Shown piece after piece: positions 1 to 8,227 of a stretch of DNA of 64,000 nucleotides. This DNA comes from DASQPA01 sp963756455 (GTDB taxonomy: Bacteria > Acidobacteriota > Thermoanaerobaculia > Multivoradales > UBA5704): the NCBI GenBank assembly GCA_963756455.1, contig CAVWNC010000004.1, positions 1,860,001 through 1,924,000 on the forward strand. Direction: 5' to 3'. The notes under the pieces were generated by a model that worked only from the letters and a program-made list of their open reading frames with translations, was not told the origin of the DNA and did no database searches. The number at the start of each line of letters is the position of its first letter. Position 1 is the first letter of the stretch. The position numbers were made by a program, and so were the translations under genes.

Positions 1-996
1 GAGGACGAGCCCCGCCACGTCCACCGCCGGCACCGGGACGGCCGCTCCCCAGGCGACGATGCCGCCCAAGGCGAGCGGGGCGATGGCGGCCTTGGCCGAC
101 AGACGCCGATCGAGCCCCGCCGTGGCGTCGGCCGGACGGGACGGCAGGGCGACGGCGACGCCGCGCATGACGGCCAGGGCGAGGAGGGCGAAGCCGAGCG
201 CCGCCCACGCCACCTGCCGGGGCCAGAGCGGGCGCTCGGGAACCGGCAGGCCCGTCGTCCCGGAACCCGTCGAGCTGCGGGCGACGACGAGGGTGGGGAG
301 ACCGCGGGCGGCGACGACGAGCGCCCCCGGGGAGATCTCCCCCGGCTCGCGCACCAGCGACCAGCGCGCTGTCGCCCCGGCGCCGAAGGGGAGTTGGTTG
401 GCGGGGAAGCTCGCCCCCGCGACCACCCGCCAGGGGCGGCGCGCGGTGTCGAGTGGCTCGACGGCGAGGAGGGTGATGGCGCTCCAGCCGGCGACGAAGT
501 GAGTCCCCGAACGGGGGACGGCCTCGGGCTTGAGCTCGTGGAGCAGCCCCTCCCCCGCCCAGGCCACGGCGTTGCCGTCGGGATCCAGGAGCAGCAGCCC
601 ATGACGGCCGCCCCCCGCCTGCACCTCCTGGCCGGCGAGCCGCCTGAAGGCGGCGAGCGTCGCCTGGGGGTCCTGCGGCGGCCGGCCGATGGAACGAGCG
701 GCGTTGCCGGCCTCGTCCCAGAGTCCACGCCAGAGCCCGGCATACTGCTGTCGCACCGCCGCCACCCACTCCCGCTCGGAAGCCTGCTCGCCGAGGAGGG
801 AGACCCACTGGAACCCCAGAACGGCGATGGCGACGAGGAGAGCGACCCCCGCCACCCCCACCTCGCGGCGCGGCGGCCGGGAGCGCAGCCAGAGAAGCGC
901 GAGGGCGAGGAGCGCGAGGGCCGACCACGGAGCCGGCAGGAGCGGCGAGGCCAAGGCTCCGGTAAAGATCGCAAGCTCTAGGAGGAGGGGGAACAC
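1..996 (-). CDS. Multi-pass membrane protein with sensor-like extracytoplasmic region (3' end beyond window)
   Basis: An open frame of 332 codons runs from a GTG at 994-996 off the left edge. It begins with two hydrophobic segments (about residues 1-30 and 47-65). A soluble stretch of about 170 residues follows (about 66-250), then further hydrophobic segments rich in Ala, Leu and Val from about residue 270 on. The layout of membrane pair, soluble domain and more membrane helices is typical of sensor proteins such as histidine kinases with large N-terminal sensor parts. No kinase motif is inside the window, so the function is not established. There is no clear ribosome site before the GTG and the start is uncertain. 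It lies 117 bp downstream of the TPM/SGNH operon on the same strand. Confidence 0.55.
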   Translation of the reverse strand, partial: MFPLLLELAIFTGALASPLLPAPWSALALLALALLWLRSRPPRREVGVAGVALLVAIAVLGFQWVSLLGEQASEREWVAAVRQQYAGLWRGLWDEAGNAARSIGRPPQDPQATLAAFRRLAGQEVQAGGGRHGLLLLDPDGNAVAWAGEGLLHELKPEAVPRSGTHFVAGWSAITLLAVEPLDTARRPWRVVAGASFPANQLPFGAGATARWSLVREPGEISPGALVVAARGLPTLVVARSSTGSGTTGLPVPERPLWPRQVAWAALGFALLALAVMRGVAVALPSRPADATAGLDRRLSAKAAIAPLALGGIVAWGAAVPVPAVDVAGLVL

Positions 997-1113
997 CCAG
1001 TCGATTCTACACGCCCTCTTTAGAAGACCGCCGGAGGGTGGGTTTGGGCACGGCCCTCATAGGCGTTAGGTAGGACTGTTTTTTCTTGGGTGGGCCCCTG
1101 TCGTCCACCCCTC

Positions 1114-2043
1114 TTACCAGCTCCCCGAAGACCCACCACCGCCGAAGCTCCCTCCGCCGCCCGAGAAGCCGCCGCCTCCGCCGCCTCCCCAACTGCCGCC
1201 GCCACCACCACCGAAACCGCCGCCGGGGAAGAAGATCGGCCAGCCACCACCTCCGCCGCGTCCTCCCCCACCCCAGCCGCTGCGGCCGACGAAGATCCGG
1301 AGGATCGGGAAGAGGACGAGCCAGGCGCCGGCCAGGATGAGCCCGAGGGTCGCCCCGCCGACGAAATAGTAGAATGGGGTGAGGAAGGCGTAGAAGAACC
1401 AGCTTTGGAAACCCCGGGTCGTCAGGGCGACGAGCGAGAAGACGCCGAGGATCAAAAGGAAGAAGACCGAGAAGCCCCCCCGGGGCCCGGCCGGGAGGTT
1501 CCCGGGTCCCTCCTCCGTGGGTCTCGCGGCGCTCGCCGGCACCCCCTTGCCTTGCACCGCCGAGGCGATGGCGTCGACCCCCTTCTCGATCCCGCCGTCG
1601 AAGTCGCCGCTCTTGAAGGCGGGACCGACGATCTCGTCCAGGATGACGTGGGTCTGGAGGTCGGTGAGCTGCGGCTCCAAGCCGTAGCCGACGTCGATCC
1701 GCATCTTGCGGTCGTTCTTGGCGATCAGGAGGAGGACGCCGTTGTCCTTCCCCTTCTGACCGAGCTTCCAGGTGTTGGCGACCTTCGCCGAATACTCCTC
1801 CAGCGCCTCGCCGTCCAGGCTGTCGATCGTCAGCACCGCCACCTGGGCGCCGGTCTGCTGCCCGAGCGCCTTGAGCTTCTCCTCGATGCGTTGCCGCGCC
1901 GCGGGCGAGAGCATCGCGGCGGTGTCGTTCACCCGTCCGGCGAGGAAGGGCACGTCGCGCGCCGCGAGCGGCGGGGCGGCCGCAAGGACGGTGATCCCGA
2001 CGAGAAGAACGAAGAGGAGAAGGACGTGCCGGCGACCGCTCAT
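1114..2043 (-). CDS. TPM domain protein with signal peptide, membrane helices and Gly-rich tail (YgcG type)
   Basis: This 309-aa protein starts with a signal peptide (about 1-28). A TPM domain follows (about 32-165) with the family run VNDTAAMLSP, then AQVAVLTIDSLDGE, VLLLIAKNDRKMRI and VGYGLEPQLTD. Hydrophobic segments lie at about 190-250, and the tail is almost pure Gly/Ser/Trp ending in GSSGSW. This is the classic YgcG/TPM architecture, an envelope protein whose biochemical role is poorly defined. Its ATG directly follows the TAG stop of the other TPM gene, so the two are translated as an operon. The Gly-rich tail is normal for the family. Confidence 0.85.
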   Translation of the reverse strand: MSGRRHVLLLFVLLVGITVLAAAPPLAARDVPFLAGRVNDTAAMLSPAARQRIEEKLKALGQQTGAQVAVLTIDSLDGEALEEYSAKVANTWKLGQKGKDNGVLLLIAKNDRKMRIDVGYGLEPQLTDLQTHVILDEIVGPAFKSGDFDGGIEKGVDAIASAVQGKGVPASAARPTEEGPGNLPAGPRGGFSVFFLLILGVFSLVALTTRGFQSWFFYAFLTPFYYFVGGATLGLILAGAWLVLFPILRIFVGRSGWGGGGRGGGGGWPIFFPGGGFGGGGGGSWGGGGGGGFSGGGGSFGGGGSSGSW

Positions 2044-2694
2044 CTAGCGCTCCTCGATCCGCAGGTCGTTCGGCAGCTCGTCGACGTCGTCCGGCCGCGG
2101 CGGCAGGCCGTGCCGGGCGAGGAGCTCGCCGCATTCCGAGATGGCGGCGACGAGCGCCGCCGTGGGGTTCCCCCGCCGCAGGCCCGACACGACGTGGCGC
2201 ACGACAGCGTCCCAATCCCCCGGCTCGACCTTCTGGTGAATCCCGGAGTCCCCGAGCACCACCACCCGGCGCTCGAAAAGCGAGAGGAAGAGGAGAATCC
2301 CCGTGCGGTCCCGGGTTTTGAAGACCTCCTGTTCCAGGAAGGCGGCGGCGGCCCGCTGGCGGACCCGCGCTTCCATCGCGTGCGGCCCGGCGAGGAAACG
2401 GCGGAGAGGGCCGAGATGGGCGGCGAGATAGCCCAGGGCGGCGCCGGCCGCGGGCGGCACCACCATCCAGAGGAAGCGGGAGGCGCCCCAGAGATCGGCG
2501 GAGCGGTGGATCGCCCAGGCGGCGAGGGCGGCGGCGAGCGCTCCCAAGGCCGCGCCCTTCCAGATCGCTCCCGTGTAGTCGTCGCTTCTCTGCACGACGA
2601 AAGGGACGATCTCCCCCGAGGTCCCCCGCTCGGCCGCCGCGACGGCGGCGCGGACCGCCTCCCGGTCGGCGGCGCTCCACAGGCTTGTCGTCAC
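2044..2694 (-). CDS. TPM domain protein without signal peptide
   Basis: A 216-aa protein carrying a TPM-type fold interrupted by two hydrophobic helices (about 45-65 and 75-95). The run EIVPFVVQRSDDY marks the start of the domain, and GILLFLSLFERRVVVLGDSGI the later beta-strand part. It is the usual membrane-anchored partner of the YgcG-type protein encoded just downstream. The GTG start overlaps the TGA of the upstream SGNH hydrolase gene by four bases, which suggests translational coupling. The function of the pair is unknown beyond an envelope location. Confidence 0.8.
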   Translation of the reverse strand: MTTSLWSAADREAVRAAVAAAERGTSGEIVPFVVQRSDDYTGAIWKGAALGALAAALAAWAIHRSADLWGASRFLWMVVPPAAGAALGYLAAHLGPLRRFLAGPHAMEARVRQRAAAAFLEQEVFKTRDRTGILLFLSLFERRVVVLGDSGIHQKVEPGDWDAVVRHVVSGLRRGNPTAALVAAISECGELLARHGLPPRPDDVDELPNDLRIEER

Positions 2695-3710
2695 TGCGTC
2701 GGCGCTCCGGCGGCCGCGGTCGGGCAGGCATAGCGCGAGCGCAGGAGAGATTGGGCGTAGATCGCCTGGCCGAGGCCGTTCGGGTGAGCGTCCTCGTGGC
2801 TCACCCAGTAGCGGTCGCCGGGGCCGGGAGGGAAATCGCCCGAGGGATCGATCACTTCGAAGCCCGCTTCCTTGGAGACCTGGGCGACCTTGGCGAAGAA
2901 GCCCGCGAAGGGTCCGAAGTTCTTCGGCTCATGGAGCTCCGGCATGAGGATGATCGTCGCCGGCACCCCGTCGGCCTTCAAGAGAGCGCCCAGCTCGCGG
3001 AGCGCCCGCTTGGTGCCCTCCCATCCCGGCCTGCCCTCCTCGTAGAGCCCCTGGTAGTACTGCTTGTAGTCGGAGAGCACCCCCGTCCGCCGCTCGAACC
3101 GCGCCGAGGCGAGGGCCAGGAGGGCGGAGTGCCAGAGGAAGGGGTTGGTCGAGGGGACGGCGTCGGGTTCGCCATCATTGTAGGAGTAGCCCAGGATCAC
3201 CCAGTCGGGGTGGAGGCCGAGCGGCCGGACGTGCAGCTTGTAGCGGGCGAGCTCCATTCTTGTGTTGCAGTTGCCGATACCGGCGTTGTAGACCGTCGTA
3301 TGCCGTCGCCCGGGAAGCGGGCAGCGGGCGGCCAGGAGCTTTTCGAGCTGCGCCGGGAAGGTCTCCGCCTCGCCGGCCCCCCAGCCGAAGGTGACCGAGT
3401 CGCCGAGCGCGATCACCACCCGGTCGTCGGGCTTCCGCTTGGCCTCGGTCGCGGGATCGGGAAGGCGGAAGCCGTGGCCATCCGTCCGTACCCGTACCCC
3501 CATCAACACCTCGTCGGCGTTCGGCCGGTGCTCCTCGATCACCCCAGGGTCGTGCGACTCGACCTTGACCGCCCGGGCGTACTTCCACATCTCGACGTCG
3601 AAGACATGGAGAAAGTGGCCGGAGAGGAAGCGGAGCGCGCCCTCGGCGAGGAGAAAGAAGAGGACGAGGGAGAAGAGGAGGACGACGAGGCCGGTCAGGC
3701 TTTTTTTCAC
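2691..3710 (-). CDS. SGNH/GDSL-type hydrolase, membrane anchored
   Basis: A 339-aa protein with one N-terminal hydrophobic anchor (about 5-28). The SGNH block I motif is VIALGDSVTFGWG, an Asn follows in YNAGIGNCNT, and the C-terminal D-x-x-H dyad is in EDAHPNGLGQ. Ser, Asp and His therefore form a credible esterase triad. Such extracytoplasmic SGNH proteins remove or add acyl groups on glycans or lipids; the substrate here is unknown. The GTG start is followed by a run of Lys codons. It heads a three-gene operon with two TPM genes and is divergent from a second SGNH gene at 3793. Confidence 0.8.
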   Translation of the reverse strand: MKKSLTGLVVLLFSLVLFFLLAEGALRFLSGHFLHVFDVEMWKYARAVKVESHDPGVIEEHRPNADEVLMGVRVRTDGHGFRLPDPATEAKRKPDDRVVIALGDSVTFGWGAGEAETFPAQLEKLLAARCPLPGRRHTTVYNAGIGNCNTRMELARYKLHVRPLGLHPDWVILGYSYNDGEPDAVPSTNPFLWHSALLALASARFERRTGVLSDYKQYYQGLYEEGRPGWEGTKRALRELGALLKADGVPATIILMPELHEPKNFGPFAGFFAKVAQVSKEAGFEVIDPSGDFPPGPGDRYWVSHEDAHPNGLGQAIYAQSLLRSRYACPTAAAGAPTQ

Positions 3711-3792
3711 GGGATTTCAGGGTCTCCAGGATAGAAGGGCCGGGGCGGATCTTATCCGCACCGGTGAGCCTGCGCTACACTTCCGCCCGCCC

Positions 3793-4824
3793 ATGCTCAA
3801 GAAGCTCGCCCTAAGCCTCGTCGCCGTCCTCGTCTCCCTCTTGGCCGCGGAAGCTCTCCTCCGGGTGACGGGAGCGGCGCCCAAGGTCTACGCCATCCAG
3901 AAGGGGCGCTTCCAGCTGTCGAAGAACCCCAGGATCGGCTACGAGCCGGCCCCCGCCGACTACCGGGGGAAGGATCTCTCCTTCTACGACTACCTGGGGG
4001 CGAGCAACCGGGAGGGGTTCCGGGACGTCGACCACGCCCTCCCCAAGCCCCCGGGTGTCTATCGCATCGTCGTCCTCGGCGACAGCATCGCCGCCGGCCT
4101 CCACGTCGACCGAAACGAGGACATCTTCTCCCCCGTCCTCCAGAGCCTGCTCAACGCGCGCGGCCTTAAGGCCGAGGTCATCAACCTCGCGGTCTCCGGC
4201 TACAACACCCAGCAGGAAATCGAGCTGTTCGAAGAGAAGGGGCTCCGCTACCACCCCGACCTGGTCCTCCTCGCCTACTCCTTGAGCTCCCGCGAGCACA
4301 TCGACGGCGACATCCTGAAGACCCTCCTCGACGAGGAGCGGGAGAAGGGCGGCCTCTCCGGGGCGCGGCTTTCGGCCAACCCCATTCTCGTCAACAGCGC
4401 GATCTACCGCTTCCTCCGCTTCCGGGTCCTCCACCCGCGGGCCCGGCACGTCGCCGACCGGCAGAGCGACAGCGAAGAGGAGAAGCTCCTCGCCCTGGTC
4501 TCGGGGGACACCGTGGCCGAGTACTTCGGGGTGCTGCGGAATCTCTCCAAAGAGCACGGCTTCCAGGTGCTGGTCGCGGTCTTCCCCCGCTTCGTCCGCA
4601 GCTTCGGCTACTACCGGTTCGGCGAGCAGCATCGCTACGTCCGGGACCTCGCGGTGAAGAACGGCTTCGCCTTCCTGGATCTCCTCGAACCCTTCGCCCG
4701 CTGCCGCCAGGCTTCAGCGACCCCCATCGAGCTCGACAACTACCACCCCTCCGCCTACGGCCACCGCTGCGCCGCCGAGGCGTTGGCGGGGAAGATCCTC
4801 GGCGAGGTCCAGCCGGGCAAGTAG
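3793..4824 (+). CDS. SGNH/GDSL-type hydrolase, membrane anchored
   Basis: A 343-aa protein with an N-terminal hydrophobic anchor (about 5-22), block I VVLGDSIAAGLHVD, block III Asn in NLAVSGYNTQQE, and a C-terminal D-x-x-H in LDNYHPSAYGH. The architecture matches the divergent SGNH gene at 2691-3710, so the two are probably old duplicates that diverged strongly. It is predicted to face the periplasm and act as an esterase or acyltransferase on an unknown glycan or lipid. The start was placed at the ATG opening the hydrophobic anchor; the upstream part of the open frame is a shadow of the neighbouring gene. Confidence 0.8.
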   Translation: MLKKLALSLVAVLVSLLAAEALLRVTGAAPKVYAIQKGRFQLSKNPRIGYEPAPADYRGKDLSFYDYLGASNREGFRDVDHALPKPPGVYRIVVLGDSIAAGLHVDRNEDIFSPVLQSLLNARGLKAEVINLAVSGYNTQQEIELFEEKGLRYHPDLVLLAYSLSSREHIDGDILKTLLDEEREKGGLSGARLSANPILVNSAIYRFLRFRVLHPRARHVADRQSDSEEEKLLALVSGDTVAEYFGVLRNLSKEHGFQVLVAVFPRFVRSFGYYRFGEQHRYVRDLAVKNGFAFLDLLEPFARCRQASATPIELDNYHPSAYGHRCAAEALAGKILGEVQPGK

Positions 4825-4921
4825 GCCGGCCTGAAACCGAACGCGGCACCGGACCGTCCGCCCGAAGGCGGGGACCCGATGCCGCGAGTTTTTAAAAACC
4901 GGCGGAAATCTTGGCTTCGAG

Positions 4922-6238
4922 CTACATCATCGCCCGCTCTTGACCGTGGGCGAGGTTCTTGAGCACCGCGAACCGGGCCGCGACCGCGGTCTTCAGCCAG
5001 GAACCGTGGGTGCGCTCGGCGATGAACCGGCGAGCTTCCTTCAAGTCCTCGATCCAGGGCCAGAAGCGCTGGGGATTGTTGAAGTTGTCGAAGAACTCGT
5101 CGGCCACTTCAGACACCTGCGAGCCGGCGAGCAGCACTTCTTTGCCGGCCGCCGTGATCGGCTCCAGGAAGAGGTTCGAGAACGCCGTGATGTGCTTGGC
5201 GTCGCGCTCCCAGAAGTCGTCGAAGGTGGCCTCCATCCAGGCGGCGTCGAACGGCCGCCCCTCGCGCTCGACGATCCGCTGGGTGACGAAGTGCGCCGCC
5301 TTGGAAGCGGCGTTCGATCCCTGGCCCGCGATGGGGTCGTTCAACACCACCGTGTCGCCGATCCCCATGACGATCCGTCCCGACGGGAGATGGCCGACCG
5401 GCCGCCGGATCTCGGGGGTGATGGCCCCCTTGGCCCAGGAGAGCGGATCGGTGAGCTCGACGTGGGCGAAATGCGGCAGCTCCCAGGGGGCGACCTCGGC
5501 GATCACCTGGCGGGCCACCTGGATCATCTCCTCTCCGCTCTTGACCTCCCGGAAACGGTCCATGCAGCGGCCGTTCTGGGCCTCGAAGAGGATGCTATAG
5601 CACGAGCCCACGGTCTTGTCGTGGAAGGGGACCCAGAAGATCTCCCCGTCCGTCCCGGTGAAGGTGAACTTGACCGTGTGGAACGGCACCTCGGTCCACG
5701 GCTCCAGCCCCTTGACGTTCAAGAGCGCGAGCTGGCGCTTAGGCTCGGTGTGGATGCTCCGCCGGGGGTCGCGCTCGAAGAGCCGCGAGATCTCCCCCTT
5801 GCCCGCCGCCACCACCACCAGGTCGTGGTCCGCGGCCAGGCCCTCCAGGATGTCGAGGGTGACCGGCTGGATCACCAGCTTGCCCCCGCGGCGTTCGAAT
5901 TCCCGCATCCACTGCGCGAACTTGAGCCGCTGGTCGATCGCCTGTCCGTGCACCGCGAAACGTCCCTCCACCGACAGCAGCCGGTGGCGCGGCGTGGGGC
6001 TGAAATCGAGGTGAACCCCCTCGCCCCACTGAACCTCCTTGTCCCACAAGTTCAGGCCGAGCGCCCGCTCATAGGAGAGCGCCCGGTCGAACATGAAGGT
6101 CGTTCCCGTCACCCGGCTGTTGAACCACTCCTCGGCCGAGCGATCGGAATAGACCGTTACCTCATACCCCCATTGAAGAAGACCAAACCCCAGCTGAAGT
6201 CCCGCTTGACCTGCTCCTACAATCGCAATCCTGCTCAT
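4922..6238 (-). CDS. Styrene monooxygenase-like FAD-dependent oxygenase (StyA family)
   Basis: A 438-aa flavoprotein. The Rossmann dinucleotide motif IVGAGQAGLQLG opens the protein. A second conserved FAD block, GDTVVLNDPIAGQGSNAASKAA, sits near residues 294-315. Length and the runs TGTTFMFD, VVVAAGKGEISRLF and FNNPQRFWPWI resemble StyA, the oxygenase of two-component styrene monooxygenases, which takes reduced FAD from a separate reductase (StyB). No StyB-like reductase is encoded nearby, so it may use a general flavin reductase, and its substrate may not be styrene. A GGGAGG site precedes the ATG. It stands alone between convergent and divergent neighbours. Confidence 0.8.
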   Translation of the reverse strand: MSRIAIVGAGQAGLQLGFGLLQWGYEVTVYSDRSAEEWFNSRVTGTTFMFDRALSYERALGLNLWDKEVQWGEGVHLDFSPTPRHRLLSVEGRFAVHGQAIDQRLKFAQWMREFERRGGKLVIQPVTLDILEGLAADHDLVVVAAGKGEISRLFERDPRRSIHTEPKRQLALLNVKGLEPWTEVPFHTVKFTFTGTDGEIFWVPFHDKTVGSCYSILFEAQNGRCMDRFREVKSGEEMIQVARQVIAEVAPWELPHFAHVELTDPLSWAKGAITPEIRRPVGHLPSGRIVMGIGDTVVLNDPIAGQGSNAASKAAHFVTQRIVEREGRPFDAAWMEATFDDFWERDAKHITAFSNLFLEPITAAGKEVLLAGSQVSEVADEFFDNFNNPQRFWPWIEDLKEARRFIAERTHGSWLKTAVAARFAVLKNLAHGQERAMM

Positions 6239-6495
6239 TGCAGACCTCCCGATAGTCGTAGACGGGCTTCTACGCTTTTACTGCCTACACTCTATGGTGC
6301 TCCACATGACAAAAACGTTGCACCCATATTCAAAATAATCCGGAGATGCCCATAAGGGGGACGAACCGCAGAGTCCCAGGGCTCGTAGATGAAACGCTCC
6401 GGGAGGAAGAAAGTTCTCACCCCGCCGGCATGCTCCCTTCCCTTCCCACCCCGGGCCTGCTAGCCTGACGGCGAACGGACCTCCAAGGAGGAGTC

Positions 6496-8109
6496 ATGCA
6501 CCTGGGGCCGCGCGCGCGCTCATTCGTTCTCACCCTAGCGCTCACCCTAACGATCGCCACGGCCGTCCGCACCGTCCACGCCGCCGATCCCGTCGACCTC
6601 GCCGAGACCGCCGAGCGTCCCCTCCTGCCGGCGAGCACCGGGAAGATCGCCAACGGCCTGCCGACCCAGGACTACCCCAGCGTCGGGCAGCTGCTGACCG
6701 CCTCGGCCACCTGCTCGGGCACCCTGGTGGGCTGCCAGACCTTCCTCACCGCCGCCCACTGCCTCTGTGAAGACCCGATCACCGGCGCGATCCTCAACGG
6801 CACCCAGTGCAACGCCCGCCCCGACCTCCTGGACCCGACGGGCAAGCGGGTCTTCCTCCAGAACGGCGGCATCTTCCAGGTGGCGAGCGTCGCCATCCAT
6901 CCACGCTTCCAGTTCCGCATCCGGAGCGATCTCGCCGTCCTCACCCTGGTGCGCCCCGTGACCGGCGTCGGCACGAGCCGCCTCAACCTGGTGGAGAAGC
7001 CGGCTCTCCTGAGCCCGGCGACGATCGTCGGCTTCGGCATCGACGGCAGCACTGGCGACACTGGCGCCACTGGCAGCGGCGGCCTCTCCGGCATCAAGCG
7101 GGTCGGATCGGTGCTCACCTCCTCCTGCATCGGGGTCAACAACGCAACCCATGTCTGCTTCACCTTCGACAATCCCTTGGGTCCTCCAGGAAGCAACTCC
7201 GATACCTGCTCGGGCGACTCCGGCGGACCGCTCTTCGTCAACTTCGGCACCAGCGAGGTGGTGGCCGGGGTGACCTCGGGAGGGGACGGCGAGGGCTGCC
7301 ACCCCATCGACCACTCCTTCGACGCCGACGTCTTCCTCGACCGGGCCTGGCTCCAGTCCCAGGGCGGGGTCGACCTCGACCGCGGCTTCTGCGGCGACCT
7401 CACCCCCGCCGGGAGCCCGGGATCGACGATCCTGGGAGGCACCGGGCTCCTCGGCCCGACCGCTCTCCAGCAGGGCTTCACCTTCGACGTGCCGACCGGC
7501 ACCGAGCGGCTCCGCCTCGCCCTCAACACCGAGACCGGCGCCCTCCTCTCCTTCTACGCCCTCCCGGGCGGCCGGCCGAGCCCGCAGCGCGCCGATTGCC
7601 AAGGGGATACGGGCGGCGGCCCGGCCTTCTGCGAGATCCTCGCTCCCACTCCCGGGCCCTGGCACGTGCTCGTCCGGCGGGGGCTGGAAGAGGGGAGCCG
7701 GCAGACGACCTTTCAGCTCACCGCGACACTCCTCCCTCCTCTCGTCCCGTCCGGCCCCTGCATTCCCTCCTCCACCGTTCTCTGCCTCAACCGCGGGCGC
7801 TTCCGCGTCGAGGTCACCTGGCAGAGCCTGGACGGGACGATCGGCTCGGGCCTGGCGGTGCCCCTGACCGACATCGCCGGCGGCTTCTCGTTCTTCACGT
7901 CCGACAGCCTCGAGGTGGCGGCCCAGGTGATCAACGCCTGCGGCGCCCGCCACCGGCGCTACTGGGTGGAGGCCGCCGGGCTGACCGACCTTCACCTCCT
8001 CCTCCGCGTCACCGACACCACGACCGGGGCCACCCGGACCTACGCCAACCCCCAGGGCACACCCTTCGGACCGGTGAGGGACACCGCCGCCTTCACCACC
8101 TGTCCCTGA
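6496..8109 (+). CDS. Secreted trypsin-like serine protease with C-terminal PPC-like domain
   Basis: A 537-aa protein with a signal peptide (about 1-29). A chymotrypsin-fold domain (about 51-295) carries the His in LTAAHCLC, the Asp in IRSDLAVLTL and the Ser in CSGDSGGPLF. The mature N-terminus is probably IANGLPTQ. A pre-peptidase C-terminal-like beta domain (about 310-415, FTFDVPTGTERLRLALNT) and a final beta-rich domain (about 425-537) follow; such domains often guide secretion or substrate contact. It has a strong GGAGGAG site before the ATG. A close paralogue with the same layout lies directly downstream. Confidence 0.88.
   Translation: MHLGPRARSFVLTLALTLTIATAVRTVHAADPVDLAETAERPLLPASTGKIANGLPTQDYPSVGQLLTASATCSGTLVGCQTFLTAAHCLCEDPITGAILNGTQCNARPDLLDPTGKRVFLQNGGIFQVASVAIHPRFQFRIRSDLAVLTLVRPVTGVGTSRLNLVEKPALLSPATIVGFGIDGSTGDTGATGSGGLSGIKRVGSVLTSSCIGVNNATHVCFTFDNPLGPPGSNSDTCSGDSGGPLFVNFGTSEVVAGVTSGGDGEGCHPIDHSFDADVFLDRAWLQSQGGVDLDRGFCGDLTPAGSPGSTILGGTGLLGPTALQQGFTFDVPTGTERLRLALNTETGALLSFYALPGGRPSPQRADCQGDTGGGPAFCEILAPTPGPWHVLVRRGLEEGSRQTTFQLTATLLPPLVPSGPCIPSSTVLCLNRGRFRVEVTWQSLDGTIGSGLAVPLTDIAGGFSFFTSDSLEVAAQVINACGARHRRYWVEAAGLTDLHLLLRVTDTTTGATRTYANPQGTPFGPVRDTAAFTTCP
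7049..7083 (+). repeat. 9-bp in-frame repeat, antisense orientation, inside protease gene
   Basis: Four 9-bp units of the type GGCNNCACT encode Gly-Ser-Thr-Gly-Asp-Thr-Gly-Ala-Thr. Read on the minus strand they match the GCCGCCAGT / GTCGCCAAT units found at 8300, 10017, 10741 and 56021. The position is an insertion between beta strands of the protease, and the reading frame is kept. Confidence 0.6.
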
Positions 8110-8227
8110 CCGCCGGCCGGGAGAAGTGGATGAGATTCTTACGTAGCAGAAAGGTCTTCGGCTTTCCCCCGGCCCGGCAGTCGTTTACACTCCTGCCACT
8201 GCTCGCTGTTCGAGCGGAGGAGGTTTC

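Noticed and set aside
1007..2731. 574-codon open frame on the minus strand
   Set aside because: Arg/Pro/Gly-only composition with no domain; it is the off-frame shadow of the two TPM genes, which carry clear motifs.
1090..2733. 547-codon plus-strand frame
   Set aside because: Acidic low-complexity antisense of the TPM genes.
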